NCBI GenBank assembly: GCA_051655155.1
Contig: JBOFZL010000031.1
Location: forward strand, 87,441-151,440
From: JBOFZL01 sp051655155
GTDB lineage: Bacteria > Bacillota > Clostridia > Peptostreptococcales > Filifactoraceae
DNA: 64,000 nucleotides
Direction of reading: 5' to 3'
Below the pieces are notes generated by a model. That model searched no databases. It was not told the DNA's origin and worked only from the letters and a program-made list of their open reading frames with translations. Below, piece by piece: positions 8,640-16,540 of the stretch (positions are counted from its first letter, which is position 1; each line of letters opens with the position of its first letter). A program made the position numbers and the translations under genes.

Positions 8640-10817
8640 ATGGAAAAAAAAATTTATTTATTTGAGCTTGACTCAGTAAGAAAGACAGATGATGAAGTGA
8701 GAAAAGGATTGTTTACATTATATGAAGAGATTGTATATAATGGAAATGTGGTTGTTGTTTCGTTTAATCAATTAGTAGATTCAAGACTCTTTTTAAGTAT
8801 GCTCAAAAAAGATGATTATTTTAAAATCATCCTTGATCTTTTTAAGAAGGGAAGACTGATAATTTCGAGATTCGATGAATTTAGAACTGCATCACAATAT
8901 GTGCAGAGATCTATCAAGAAAAATTTAAAAATGAATGCGAATACTTTCATATTTTCAGCTCTGCCAGTCAAAAGCAATCAGAAATATTTATTGAAGTTGA
9001 TGGAAAGAGCATTATTGCATGCAGATCTATCAGAATTTACAGAATATATTGATGAAAAAAAGAAGATGCAAGATGCTATATCGCTATTTGACGAAATTGA
9101 TGAAAATGGATTCTCCCAAAAAAGTTCAATTGACTCTAAATTAGCATTGGACTATTTAAGATATATTAAACGGTTTATTGAACTAGTTTTAGAGATTAGC
9201 ATAAATGAGAAATCCTATAATATGGCGAAAGATTATGATGCTTGTAGTTCAGAAAGATTTACATTAGTGAAGTTTATAGATATTATTATTAAATTTAGTT
9301 ATAAGGAAGAGATAGGTCAGATTTGGGAGAATGCTGTCAGTTGCTTAGAAAAAGTAAAAAATAATTTGGAAGTCTCAGAAATGAACGATAGATCTAATTG
9401 GATAAAAAAATTAATTTCAGAATATAATAGTGAATACAAACAAGAATACGAATTTGCAGAAATGTTAGTTAACCTTTGCTATAATTATGCAGTTGAAGCT
9501 AGCATAGCAAATGTATCTAGACACTACAATTTAGATACTTTGACAACTGATGCACAGGATTTATTTTGGTCAGATTTTCTTGAAAGAGTAAAATTAGAGT
9601 GGGAAAATGGCAAGAATGCTGAAAATAAATATTTGCAGGACGAGTCAAATAACTTTATTGAGTATAAAGGTGAATATCCAAATTGGGAAAGTGGATTAAG
9701 GATTCTTAATAGGAGAATGTTTAATTTAAAACCTGGAGAACAAGCCGTTGAGATTCCTTTGTATGAGAGTAATCATGAAAAACAACGCAAAATATGGAAT
9801 AGATTTAATATTATTAATATTATGCGTGTAATAGGAAGTACATTGCTTTATATACTGCTTCTGATTACAGTAAATATGATTTTATCTATTTTCCAAAATG
9901 AGGTTGGGGTTATAGCAAATAGTATTTTGACTATTGTGATTTTTATGATTTTAAGTGAACTAATTGGTAAATTATTTAAATTATCTAGTCTTTCTGAATG
10001 TATTAATTCGTTAGTAGAGTGTGTAGTTGATTTTTATGTGATAGTTAGTAAAAAAGAGTTTATTGCTTATAAACACTCTTTTGATAGTAGTGATGTTTCG
10101 TCAGAGAAACCATCAGTTATAAAAGATAAATATTTATATATGTCATATTCTTTACAAGAGTACATCACATTATGGAAGGAAAAGCCAGAGCTATTTTTTA
10201 AATCGGACTTAATTTCAATTGTAGATCCAAGAACTGCGAAGGGGATTAAAAAGATTATAGAATTTGAAGTTAAAAATGATGTTAAAATTGGAGTAGTATA
10301 CATGAGTTCATATAGTATATTGGTTGTAGACTTAATAGAAAATAGTGATGGAACGCTTTATGCTTATGAAAGGCTGATACCTACAGTTTCAAATGGAGCT
10401 GTTTTAATTGTTGTTAAGTATTTAGAAAAACTTGTTCTTTTAAGTCAGTTTAGACATGCACTTAGAGATGAACAACTTGCTTTTCCAAGGGGGTATGGTG
10501 AGATTCATAAGGACGGCTCTTTTTTGCCATCTTTTGAAAATGTTAAAAAAGAAATTTACGAAGAACTAGGTGCTGAAATAGAAGGTGAACCCATTTTTTT
10601 GGGCGAGGTTGTTGCTGACAGTGGAATTAGTGGTAATATTGTTTCAGTATATGCTGTAACAATAAAAACTTTTAGAGAACGTGTCGGATATGAAGGCATC
10701 AAAAAAGTGATATTTAAAACGGAGGAAGAACTTGAAAATTGTATAAAAAATGGTGAAATTACAGATGGGTTTACATTATCAGGATACTTAATGTACAAGA
10801 CAGCTCCTCAAAAATAA
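8640..10817 (+). CDS. large membrane-associated protein with C-terminal Nudix domain, function unknown
   Basis: 725 residues. The first roughly 380 are soluble and mainly helical, opening with IYLFELDSVRKTDDEV; I do not recognise a named family there. Two hydrophobic segments follow at about 395-416 and 425-447. The last roughly 180 residues form a Nudix hydrolase of the ADP-ribose pyrophosphatase kind: FRHALRDEQLAFPRGYGE leads into a Nudix box with G620, E621 and then KKEIYEELGAEI (E638, E641, E642). The usual Arg of REUxEE is Lys, but the metal-binding Glu residues are kept. The Nudix domain probably hydrolyses a nucleoside diphosphate derivative, while the N-terminal half may sense or regulate. 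The gene stands alone between a terminator upstream and the amidase. Confidence 0.7.
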   Translation: MEKKIYLFELDSVRKTDDEVRKGLFTLYEEIVYNGNVVVVSFNQLVDSRLFLSMLKKDDYFKIILDLFKKGRLIISRFDEFRTASQYVQRSIKKNLKMNANTFIFSALPVKSNQKYLLKLMERALLHADLSEFTEYIDEKKKMQDAISLFDEIDENGFSQKSSIDSKLALDYLRYIKRFIELVLEISINEKSYNMAKDYDACSSERFTLVKFIDIIIKFSYKEEIGQIWENAVSCLEKVKNNLEVSEMNDRSNWIKKLISEYNSEYKQEYEFAEMLVNLCYNYAVEASIANVSRHYNLDTLTTDAQDLFWSDFLERVKLEWENGKNAENKYLQDESNNFIEYKGEYPNWESGLRILNRRMFNLKPGEQAVEIPLYESNHEKQRKIWNRFNIINIMRVIGSTLLYILLLITVNMILSIFQNEVGVIANSILTIVIFMILSELIGKLFKLSSLSECINSLVECVVDFYVIVSKKEFIAYKHSFDSSDVSSEKPSVIKDKYLYMSYSLQEYITLWKEKPELFFKSDLISIVDPRTAKGIKKIIEFEVKNDVKIGVVYMSSYSILVVDLIENSDGTLYAYERLIPTVSNGAVLIVVKYLEKLVLLSQFRHALRDEQLAFPRGYGEIHKDGSFLPSFENVKKEIYEELGAEIEGEPIFLGEVVADSGISGNIVSVYAVTIKTFRERVGYEGIKKVIFKTEEELENCIKNGEITDGFTLSGYLMYKTAPQK

Positions 10818-11053
10818 ATTAGAATGAAGATTAATAATAGTAAATAGCAATTATAGATGTAAATTATGTCATATAATTTTCTTACAGTCATTATTCTTGC
10901 GTGATTGTTTTTTGCCGTCTACTCTCATCTTCAAGGTATCTTAATCAACTTTATAGAAAGATTTATCTTTTTTTGAATAAGATTTCACCTACCTTTTTTC
11001 TAAAACTTACATATATACAAATGAAGGCAAATTTTAGAAAAGGAGGAGAGTTT

Positions 11054-11536
11054 ATGGAAATTAAGAGGGTTATTAGTAAGTATAATAATTCTAGTAGGAT
11101 GGGTATACCAATTAAGTACCTTGTGCTTCACGATACGGGAAACAGTAGAAGTGGTGCAGGTGCTTTAAATCACGCTAAGTATTTTGCTAGTGGGGATAGG
11201 CAAAGTTCGGCGCATTATTTTGTGGATGATAAGATTGTGGTACAGTTGGTTGAAGATAGCAGGGCTGCTTGGCATTGTGGTGACGGAAGGGGTCGTTATG
11301 GTATTACTAACGGAAATTCCATAGGCATTGAGATCTGCGTTAATAGTGATGGAAATTACGAGGCAGCTTTGGCAAAGACTAAGGAGCTTATTATTTATTT
11401 GTTGGCAAAGTATAAGCTTCCTATGGAGTCTTTGGTTAGGCATTATGATGCAAGTAGAAAAATATGCCCCGCTTCTATGCATGATAATTATTGGAAAAGA
11501 TGGTATCAGCTAAAGTTAGAGTTAGGAAGGAGATAA
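11054..11536 (+). CDS. N-acetylmuramoyl-L-alanine amidase (Amidase_2), endolysin-like
   Basis: Peptidoglycan amidase that cuts the bond between MurNAc and L-Ala, 160 residues, single-domain. Zinc ligands fit LHDTGN (His26) and RHYDASRKICPA (His130, Cys138), and HYFVDD and HCGDGRG are also typical of T7-lysozyme/PGRP-type amidases. The start at 11054 has AGGAGGAGAG upstream; an in-frame extension to 10901 has none. There is no signal peptide, so export would need a holin, as for phage endolysins. The YvrJ-family peptide, two bases downstream, is a plausible companion. Probably a domesticated or remnant phage lysis module. Confidence 0.85.
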   Translation: MEIKRVISKYNNSSRMGIPIKYLVLHDTGNSRSGAGALNHAKYFASGDRQSSAHYFVDDKIVVQLVEDSRAAWHCGDGRGRYGITNGNSIGIEICVNSDGNYEAALAKTKELIIYLLAKYKLPMESLVRHYDASRKICPASMHDNYWKRWYQLKLELGRR

Positions 11537-11538
11537 AT

Positions 11539-11679
11539 ATGGAAGAATTTTTTTCTGGCATAGGAAATTATGGATTTCATATAGTTTTAAGTGGATATTT
11601 ACTTATGCGACTTGAGCAAAAATTAGATAGACTAACTGAATCAATTTGGGAGCTTAGTAAAAATTTAAAATCAAACTAA
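11539..11679 (+). CDS. YvrJ-family small membrane peptide
   Basis: 46-residue peptide with one hydrophobic segment followed by MRLEQKLDRLTESIWELSKNL, the pattern of YvrJ-family proteins (short helix, then an E-x-K-L-x-x-L-T coiled tail). It starts two bases after the amidase stop with AGGAAGGAGAT as ribosome binding site. YvrJ-family genes are usually found beside DUF1659 and DUF2922 genes; here those lie 3.4 kb away at 15044-15513. Function of the family is unknown; a holin-like role with the amidase is an inference from position. Confidence 0.7.
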   Translation: MEEFFSGIGNYGFHIVLSGYLLMRLEQKLDRLTESIWELSKNLKSN

Positions 11680-11808
11680 TAATTACTATTGTATTATGGG
11701 CTAATTAAGTGTTACAATATAAAAGTAGTATTTTATTAAATTAAATTAGTTTAATTTAAGGTGCTATTCTGGTAATAGTTAAATTAACTTAAAGAATATG
11801 GAGGGTTT

Positions 11809-12315
11809 ATGGATAAGAAAGTAATAGCTCTTTTGAATGAGCAAATTAACAAAGAATTATATTCAGCGTATCTATATCTTGATTTTTCGATTTATTTTGA
11901 TAAGGAAGGCTTGTCCGGTTTTGCCAACTTCTTTAAAGTTCAAGCACAAGAGGAGAGGGACCATGCAATGCTATTTATGAAATATATGCAAAACAATGGT
12001 CTTGAGGTTACACTAGAAACTATAGAAAAACCTAAGGTTAAAATAAAAGAGTATATGACACCACTTAAGGAAGCTTTAGACCATGAAAAGTATGTTACAG
12101 CTTCCATAAATAATATCTATACTGCCGCAGTAGAGGCAAAGGACTATCGCACAATGCAGTTTTTGGACTGGTTTATAAAAGAACAGGGTGAAGAGGAGTC
12201 TACTGCAGAGAACAATATCAGAAAGATGGAGCTTTTTGGAGATTCAAAAGGACTTTATATGCTGGATGCAGAATTAGGGGCAAGAGTTTATTCACCACCA
12301 AGTATTAACTTATAA
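11809..12315 (+). CDS. ftnA: ferritin (non-haem iron storage)
   Basis: 168-residue ferritin-like protein that oxidises Fe(II) and stores iron in a 24-mer shell. The dinuclear ferroxidase ligands are visible: E16 (NKELYSAYLY), E49 and H52 (QEERDHA), then later E in NIYTAAVEA and Q in KEQGEEE. Length is typical of prokaryotic ferritins (about 165-175). GGAGGG precedes the ATG, and a strong terminator follows immediately, so it is probably a single-gene unit. Confidence 0.92.
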   Translation: MDKKVIALLNEQINKELYSAYLYLDFSIYFDKEGLSGFANFFKVQAQEERDHAMLFMKYMQNNGLEVTLETIEKPKVKIKEYMTPLKEALDHEKYVTASINNIYTAAVEAKDYRTMQFLDWFIKEQGEEESTAENNIRKMELFGDSKGLYMLDAELGARVYSPPSINL

Positions 12316-12325
12316 GCTAAGATTT

Positions 12326-12359
12326 AAGCCATGACGAAATTTTTCGTCATGGCTTTTTT
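12326..12359 (+). terminator. terminator after ferritin
   Basis: Perfect 14-base stem (12326-12339 / 12342-12355) with a 2-base loop, ending in a T-run. Confidence 0.9.
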
Positions 12360-12383
12360 ATGGAAATTTTTTATAAGTTTTTC

Positions 12384-12412
12384 TTGACAAAAAGCTTAAA
12401 AAATTTTATCAT
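12384..12412 (+). promoter_or_regulatory. sigma-A promoter of psuK-psuG
   Basis: Consensus -35 TTGACA at 12384-12389 and -10 TATCAT at 12407-12412, 17-bp spacer, about 60 bp before psuK. Confidence 0.8.
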
Positions 12413-12427
12413 AAACTTATGATTAGT

Positions 12428-12445
12428 TTTAAACAAAAGTTTAAA
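12428..12445. promoter_or_regulatory. candidate operator palindrome upstream of psuK
   Basis: Perfect 7-base arms (TTTAAAC / GTTTAAA) separated by AAAA, placed just downstream of the -10 box. The position fits a repressor site; the regulator is not identified. Confidence 0.35.
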
Positions 12446-12472
12446 TTATTTTTCTGAAAACTAGAGGTGAGT

Positions 12473-13564
12473 ATGACAAGTAGGGAAAAGGAGCTGATAA
12501 GGCTTATTAAACAAAATCCTTTTATTTCTCAAGAGGAGTTGTCTAGAAAGCTGGGGATTAAAAGATCATCAGTGGCAGTACAGATTTCTAATCTTATGAA
12601 AAAAGGACATATCCTTGGAAAAGGTTACATTATAGGAGAGAGCCAAAGGGTGATAGTAATAGGTGGATCTAATATGGATCTTTCGGGAGTTCCTGACAAG
12701 GTTATAAGGATGAAGGACTCCAATGTTGGAAGTATTCACCTTTCTGTAGGTGGAGTTGGCCGTAATATTGCAGATAATTTGGCAAGGTTGGATGTGCCGG
12801 TAAGTTTGATTACTGGAATTTCAGAGGATATCTATGGCAAGAAAATCTTTGAAGAGTGCAATGCTGTAGGGATTGATATGTCATATGCAATAGTTTCTAG
12901 GAGTCATCCTTCTGCCATGTACCTTTCTATATTGGATAATATGGGGGATATGATGGTGGCATTGGTGGATTCTAAGATTCATGAGATAGTGACACCGATG
13001 GAGTTACAAAGACAAAAGCATGTAATTGGAAGTGGAAGTCATTTGGTGATAGATACTAATTTGTCGGAGGAAGCTATTCACTATATTGCTGAGAACTTCA
13101 AGGAGCAGAAAATATTTGCCGATACAGTTTCTTGCACCAAGGCAGTAAAACTTAAGCCCGTACTATCTTCCCTTTACGCAATTAAGCCTAATAAAGATGA
13201 GGTAGAAATCTTGTCAGATGTAAAGATAACTGATGAGGCTAGTTTAAATAAGGCTATGGATGTACTGTTGGAAAAGGGTGTAAAAAACATCTATATTTCC
13301 ATGGGAGAAAAGGGCGTATTTTACGGAAATAAAAATCAAAGAGGTTTTGTTCAAACCAAGCCTTGTAAGATGATAAGTGCAACAGGTGCAGGTGATGCTA
13401 TGATGGCAGGATTAGTCTATGGAGAGCTAAAAGGTTTCGAAACAGAAACTACTATAGCCTACGGTCAAGCTATGGCAAGAATGGCATTAAGCAGCGAAGA
13501 AACAATAAGTTCACAGATAAACCCTTTAAAAATAAAACAGATGGTGGAGGAAGATTTATGTTAA
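12473..13564 (+). CDS. psuK: pseudouridine kinase with N-terminal winged-helix domain
   Basis: PfkB-family kinase expected to phosphorylate pseudouridine to pseudouridine 5'-phosphate. Residues 1-55 form a helix-turn-helix (ISQEELSRKLGIKRSSVAVQISNLMKKG) and the rest is the sugar kinase fold. It has VIVIGGSNMDLSG near the start of the kinase, VGGVGRNIADNLARL, and the anion-hole motif SATGAGDAMMAG with the catalytic Asp near the C-terminus. The next gene is psuG, which fixes the substrate as pseudouridine rather than another sugar. The ATG at 12473 is preferred over GTG at 12467 because the ribosome binding site GAGGTGA overlaps the GTG. It overlaps psuG by 7 bp. Confidence 0.87.
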   Translation: MTSREKELIRLIKQNPFISQEELSRKLGIKRSSVAVQISNLMKKGHILGKGYIIGESQRVIVIGGSNMDLSGVPDKVIRMKDSNVGSIHLSVGGVGRNIADNLARLDVPVSLITGISEDIYGKKIFEECNAVGIDMSYAIVSRSHPSAMYLSILDNMGDMMVALVDSKIHEIVTPMELQRQKHVIGSGSHLVIDTNLSEEAIHYIAENFKEQKIFADTVSCTKAVKLKPVLSSLYAIKPNKDEVEILSDVKITDEASLNKAMDVLLEKGVKNIYISMGEKGVFYGNKNQRGFVQTKPCKMISATGAGDAMMAGLVYGELKGFETETTIAYGQAMARMALSSEETISSQINPLKIKQMVEEDLC

Positions 13565-14469
13565 AACAGTATTTGGATATTAATGAAGAAGTAGCAAAGG
13601 CTTTAGAAGAAGGTAGACCTGTAGTTGCCCTAGAATCAACGATAATTTCTCACGGTATGCCTTACCCACAAAATATTGAGATGGCTGAAAAGGTAGAAGG
13701 AATAATCAGAAGTCAAGGTGCAGTGCCTGCAACTATTGGAATAATAGGGGGAAGACTAAAGGCAGGACTTACTAAGGAAGAGCTAGAGTATATGGCAAAG
13801 ACTCCTGGTGTTATTAAGGCATCAAGAAGGGATTTACCTTTCATTGTGGCTAAGAAGTTAGATGGAGCGACAACAGTGGCTTCTACTATGATAATAGCTG
13901 AAATGGCAGGGATAAAGGTGTTTGTAACAGGTGGGATAGGTGGAGTTCATAGAGAGGCAGAAAACACTATGGACATATCAGCAGACCTTCAAGAACTGGC
14001 AAATACCAATGTGGCAGTGGTTTGTGCCGGAGTAAAATCAATTCTTGATATAGGATTAACCTTAGAGTATCTTGAAACTTACGGAGTTCCTGTAGTTGGA
14101 TATCAAACAGAGGAATTTCCTGCATTCTATACTAGAAAAAGTGGTTTTAAGGTAGACTACAAGGTTGAGAATGAGGTTGAAATGGCAACAGCCCTAAATG
14201 CAAAATGGGGTATGGGGCTAAAGGGTGGGGTGGTAATTGCGAACCCAATCCCAATAGAGCATGAATTGGACTATAATATAATAAGTAAAGCGATTGAAGA
14301 AGCTTTAGTAGAGGCTAAGACACAAGGAATTAAGGGGAAGGAAAGCACGCCATTTCTTCTTGCAAAGGTAAAGGCTATCACTGAAGGGAAAAGCCTTAAA
14401 GCAAACCTTGAATTAGTGTATAACAATGCTATGGTGGGGGCGAAAATAGCAAAGGCTATGACAAGGTAG
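13558..14469 (+). CDS. psuG: pseudouridine-5'-phosphate glycosidase
   Basis: Splits pseudouridine 5'-phosphate reversibly into uracil and ribose 5-phosphate in the cytoplasm, completing pseudouridine salvage begun by psuK. 303 residues, normal family length. Recognisable stretches are VVALESTIISHGMPYPQN, ATIGIIGGRLKAGL, GATTVASTMIIAEMAGI and VFVTGGIGGVHREAE. GGAGG lies in the end of psuK, and the 7-bp overlap indicates coupled translation. Confidence 0.95.
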   Translation: MLKQYLDINEEVAKALEEGRPVVALESTIISHGMPYPQNIEMAEKVEGIIRSQGAVPATIGIIGGRLKAGLTKEELEYMAKTPGVIKASRRDLPFIVAKKLDGATTVASTMIIAEMAGIKVFVTGGIGGVHREAENTMDISADLQELANTNVAVVCAGVKSILDIGLTLEYLETYGVPVVGYQTEEFPAFYTRKSGFKVDYKVENEVEMATALNAKWGMGLKGGVVIANPIPIEHELDYNIISKAIEEALVEAKTQGIKGKESTPFLLAKVKAITEGKSLKANLELVYNNAMVGAKIAKAMTR

Positions 14470-14657
14470 AAGTTAAAAGATAAGTAGTTTGGACACCATC
14501 TGGTCTTTTTATAATTTGATTTTTAATTCTTTAAGGATTATTCTAGTAAAAGTTATAGACTTGATAAGTTTTTTGTGTACTAAGTTGAAAGACTTGCTTC
14601 TATAATTAATTGAATTATACTATAATAAACTATATAAAAATAAAAGGATGATAATTA

Positions 14658-14885
14658 ATGAAAGAATTTAAATGTCAAATCTGCCCTAGGAGTTGTCAAC
14701 TAAAGGTTGATGATCAAGGGTATACCATAAAGGTACGGGGAAATAGATGCACTAGAGGTTTTGCTTTTGCAGAAAGTAAGGCTTATAGTCTTAATAAGGA
14801 TTCAGGAAAGGTATCTATTATACCTTGGATGATTTTGGGTTTGCTGGTCTTTGTTGGGATACTATGTTATTTTATTAAGTTCTAA
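14658..14885 (+). CDS. small DUF1667-like Cys-motif protein with C-terminal membrane helix
   Basis: 75 residues. The N-terminal half carries C6-x2-C9-P-x2-C13 and G28-N-R-C31-x-R-G, the arrangement of DUF1667 proteins, which bind a metal or Fe-S cluster. Instead of the rest of DUF1667 it ends in one membrane helix (about residues 54-74). This is either a truncated DUF1667 gene that gained a hydrophobic end or a genuine short membrane-tethered form. The start has AGGATGAT upstream, which is only fair. A terminator follows 14 bp downstream, which supports a real transcription unit. Confidence 0.6.
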   Translation: MKEFKCQICPRSCQLKVDDQGYTIKVRGNRCTRGFAFAESKAYSLNKDSGKVSIIPWMILGLLVFVGILCYFIKF

Positions 14886-14898
14886 AAAGATATTAAGA

Positions 14899-14936
14899 AA
14901 CACTGTCTTAGTGATATTACTAGGCAGTGTTTTTAT
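14899..14936 (+). terminator. terminator after the Cys-motif gene
   Basis: Stem 14899-14912 with 14919-14931 (one bulge), followed by a T-rich tail. Confidence 0.8.
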
Positions 14937-15043
14937 TTTGGGAAAAATATTTTAAATATACCCTACCTTTTATCTATATAGTGCATATATATAGGTGAAA
15001 GGGAAAATCCCAATCAAAACTTTAGTGAAAGGAGGAGGTTTCA

Positions 15044-15247
15044 ATGACTAAGATAGTTAAAAGTAATCTTAAGCTTGCCTTTGTGGTAGGAACTGACGGG
15101 GGAAAAGATATAGTAAAAAATAAGTCTATATCCTCTATGCTTCCAAGTCTAACCGATGAGGTTGTTGGCAATTTTGCAAAATTGGTTATAGCAGTATCAT
15201 TATATCCAGCAACAGCTCAAAGGATAGACGTAAAAGAGTTGGTTTAA
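15044..15247 (+). CDS. DUF1659 family protein
   Basis: 67-residue protein matching the DUF1659 pattern (KLAFVVGTDGGKDIVKNKSIS near the start, then an AT-rich hydrophobic LVIAVSLYPA and a short acidic tail). No biochemical role is known. GGAGGAGG precedes the ATG. It is followed 35 bp later by a DUF2922 gene, the usual partner. Confidence 0.75.
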   Translation: MTKIVKSNLKLAFVVGTDGGKDIVKNKSISSMLPSLTDEVVGNFAKLVIAVSLYPATAQRIDVKELV

Positions 15248-15282
15248 GAGGCTAAAAAATTTAATGGAAAGGAGGTGTAAAT

Positions 15283-15513
15283 ATGGTAGAAACTAATTAT
15301 ATAGTACTGGAATTCGTTAAGACTAATGGGGATAAGCACTCATTAAAGCTAGCTTATCCTAAAATACCTGTAGTTTCAGCAGATGTAAAAGCTTTAGCGG
15401 ATTTTATCGTAGGAAATAACGTGTTTAGCTTTGTGGACGGCGTAACTTTAAAAACTTTCGAAGGAGCTACTATACAAAAAATCACAGAATCTGAAATTAA
15501 TTTTGTTGGTTAA
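15283..15513 (+). CDS. DUF2922 family protein
   Basis: 76-residue protein of the DUF2922 type (LEFVKTNGDKHSLKLAYPK at the N-terminus). It has a strong GGAGGTG ribosome binding site. It sits in the DUF1659-DUF2922 pair and precedes a sigma-factor-like gene. In other Firmicutes a YvrJ-family gene completes this set; here it is separated by ferritin and psuKG. Function unknown. Confidence 0.75.
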   Translation: MVETNYIVLEFVKTNGDKHSLKLAYPKIPVVSADVKALADFIVGNNVFSFVDGVTLKTFEGATIQKITESEINFVG

Positions 15514-15532
15514 AACTCAAAGTAGCTATAAG

Positions 15533-15571
15533 GATAAAACAGCTAGAACAAATGGTTTTAGCTGTTTTATC
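15533..15571 (+). terminator. hairpin after DUF2922
   Basis: Perfect 13-base stem (15533-15545 / 15559-15571) with 13-base loop. T residues lie inside the 3' arm rather than after it, so termination is likely but not certain. Confidence 0.6.
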
Positions 15572-15634
15572 TAACTAATATAAGCGGATTAGAACTTATT
15601 ATAAAAGCTTATATAAAACAAGGTTAAAACCATA

Positions 15635-15663
15635 TTGAGACAGGGCGGAGAGTATGGTACAAT
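15635..15663 (+). promoter_or_regulatory. promoter of the sigma-factor gene
   Basis: TTGAGA (15635-15640) and TACAAT (15658-15663) with a 17-bp spacer. The transcript would start near 15670, which supports the start codon at 15718 over 15676. Confidence 0.65.
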
Positions 15664-15717
15664 ATAAAAGAACATATGTTCGAGAAATTACATAGATTAA
15701 TCATAGGAGAGATGCAA

Positions 15718-16281
15718 ATGTTACAAAAAAATAAGGTATTAAATGACTATATAGATGTAGAAAATTTACTTAATGAATATTTCAATGCGGAAGAGTCAGA
15801 AAATAAAAAGAATTTACTCCAGCAATTATTATTTATAATTAGACCTTTAATTATAGCATCTTGTAAGCATTATTATGGGATTACAACAGAAGATCTTATT
15901 CAAGATGGTTATGAAAAGGCTATAAAACTTATATATAACTATGACGTTACACTTACGGAGGTTAAGTTTTTAGGATATATGAAGAGGATGCTTATGTGCT
16001 ATTATTGGGATAAGAAGAGGGCAGAGCTAAAAAATACTTATAAAGAGGTATCTGATGATAATCTGGAAGAGAGAGGGTATAAGGAACAGGGCTTTGATAA
16101 GGTGGAGTTAAAAGATATACTAGGAATATTAAGCGAAAGAGAAAGACAGATTGTGGTTTTAGTATATATTAAAGGTTATAGACAAAAGTCTGTTGCAAAT
16201 GATCTAGGGTTAAGCCTTGCTTATGTAAAAGAAGTTTTATATAAATCAAGAAAAAAGATGAGAGAGGTTATTAATTGTTAA
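15718..16281 (+). CDS. RNA polymerase sigma factor-like protein (sigma-70 regions 2 and 4)
   Basis: 187 residues. Region 2 is visible around LIIASCKHYYGITTEDLIQDGYEKAIKLIYNYD (about residues 40-80). A C-terminal region 4 helix-turn-helix follows: LSERERQIVVLVYIKGYRQKSVANDLGLSLAYVKEVLYKSRKK. The start at 15718 has AGGAGA seven bases upstream; the frame is open from 15676 but with no ribosome binding site and almost no leader. Its place right after DUF1659/DUF2922 recurs in Firmicutes and suggests it regulates that module, which is an inference. Confidence 0.75.
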   Translation: MLQKNKVLNDYIDVENLLNEYFNAEESENKKNLLQQLLFIIRPLIIASCKHYYGITTEDLIQDGYEKAIKLIYNYDVTLTEVKFLGYMKRMLMCYYWDKKRAELKNTYKEVSDDNLEERGYKEQGFDKVELKDILGILSERERQIVVLVYIKGYRQKSVANDLGLSLAYVKEVLYKSRKKMREVINC

Positions 16282-16421
16282 AAAATTTAGTAAGAGTAAT
16301 AAAATGTTATAGACTTGTAACAGACAAATAGCTTATTCTGTAGTAGAATGTACTTAGGTATCATCATCTACCACGTTGTTTGGCGTGTAAATTACAGTTT
16401 TATTACATTAGAGATATGCTA

Positions 16422-16451
16422 TTGACTAGAAATAATCAATAGTGCTATAAT
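16422..16451 (+). promoter_or_regulatory. strong promoter of the S-layer-like gene
   Basis: TTGACT (16422-16427) and consensus TATAAT (16446-16451), 18-bp spacer. The 5' leader of about 80 nt contains a 7-bp pairing (16467-16473 with 16509-16515) that could stabilise the mRNA. Confidence 0.8.
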
Positions 16452-16540
16452 CTCTGTATAATTCGGTAGGATACATACTGAATAACAAATAAGGGACGGG
16501 ATACCCAATATCCTAAAAAATTTCAAGGAGGAAATTAAAA

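Noticed and set aside
10901..11053. Longer N-terminus for the amidase
   Set aside because: The strong AGGAGG site just before 11054 marks the true start; the upstream part is not family-like.
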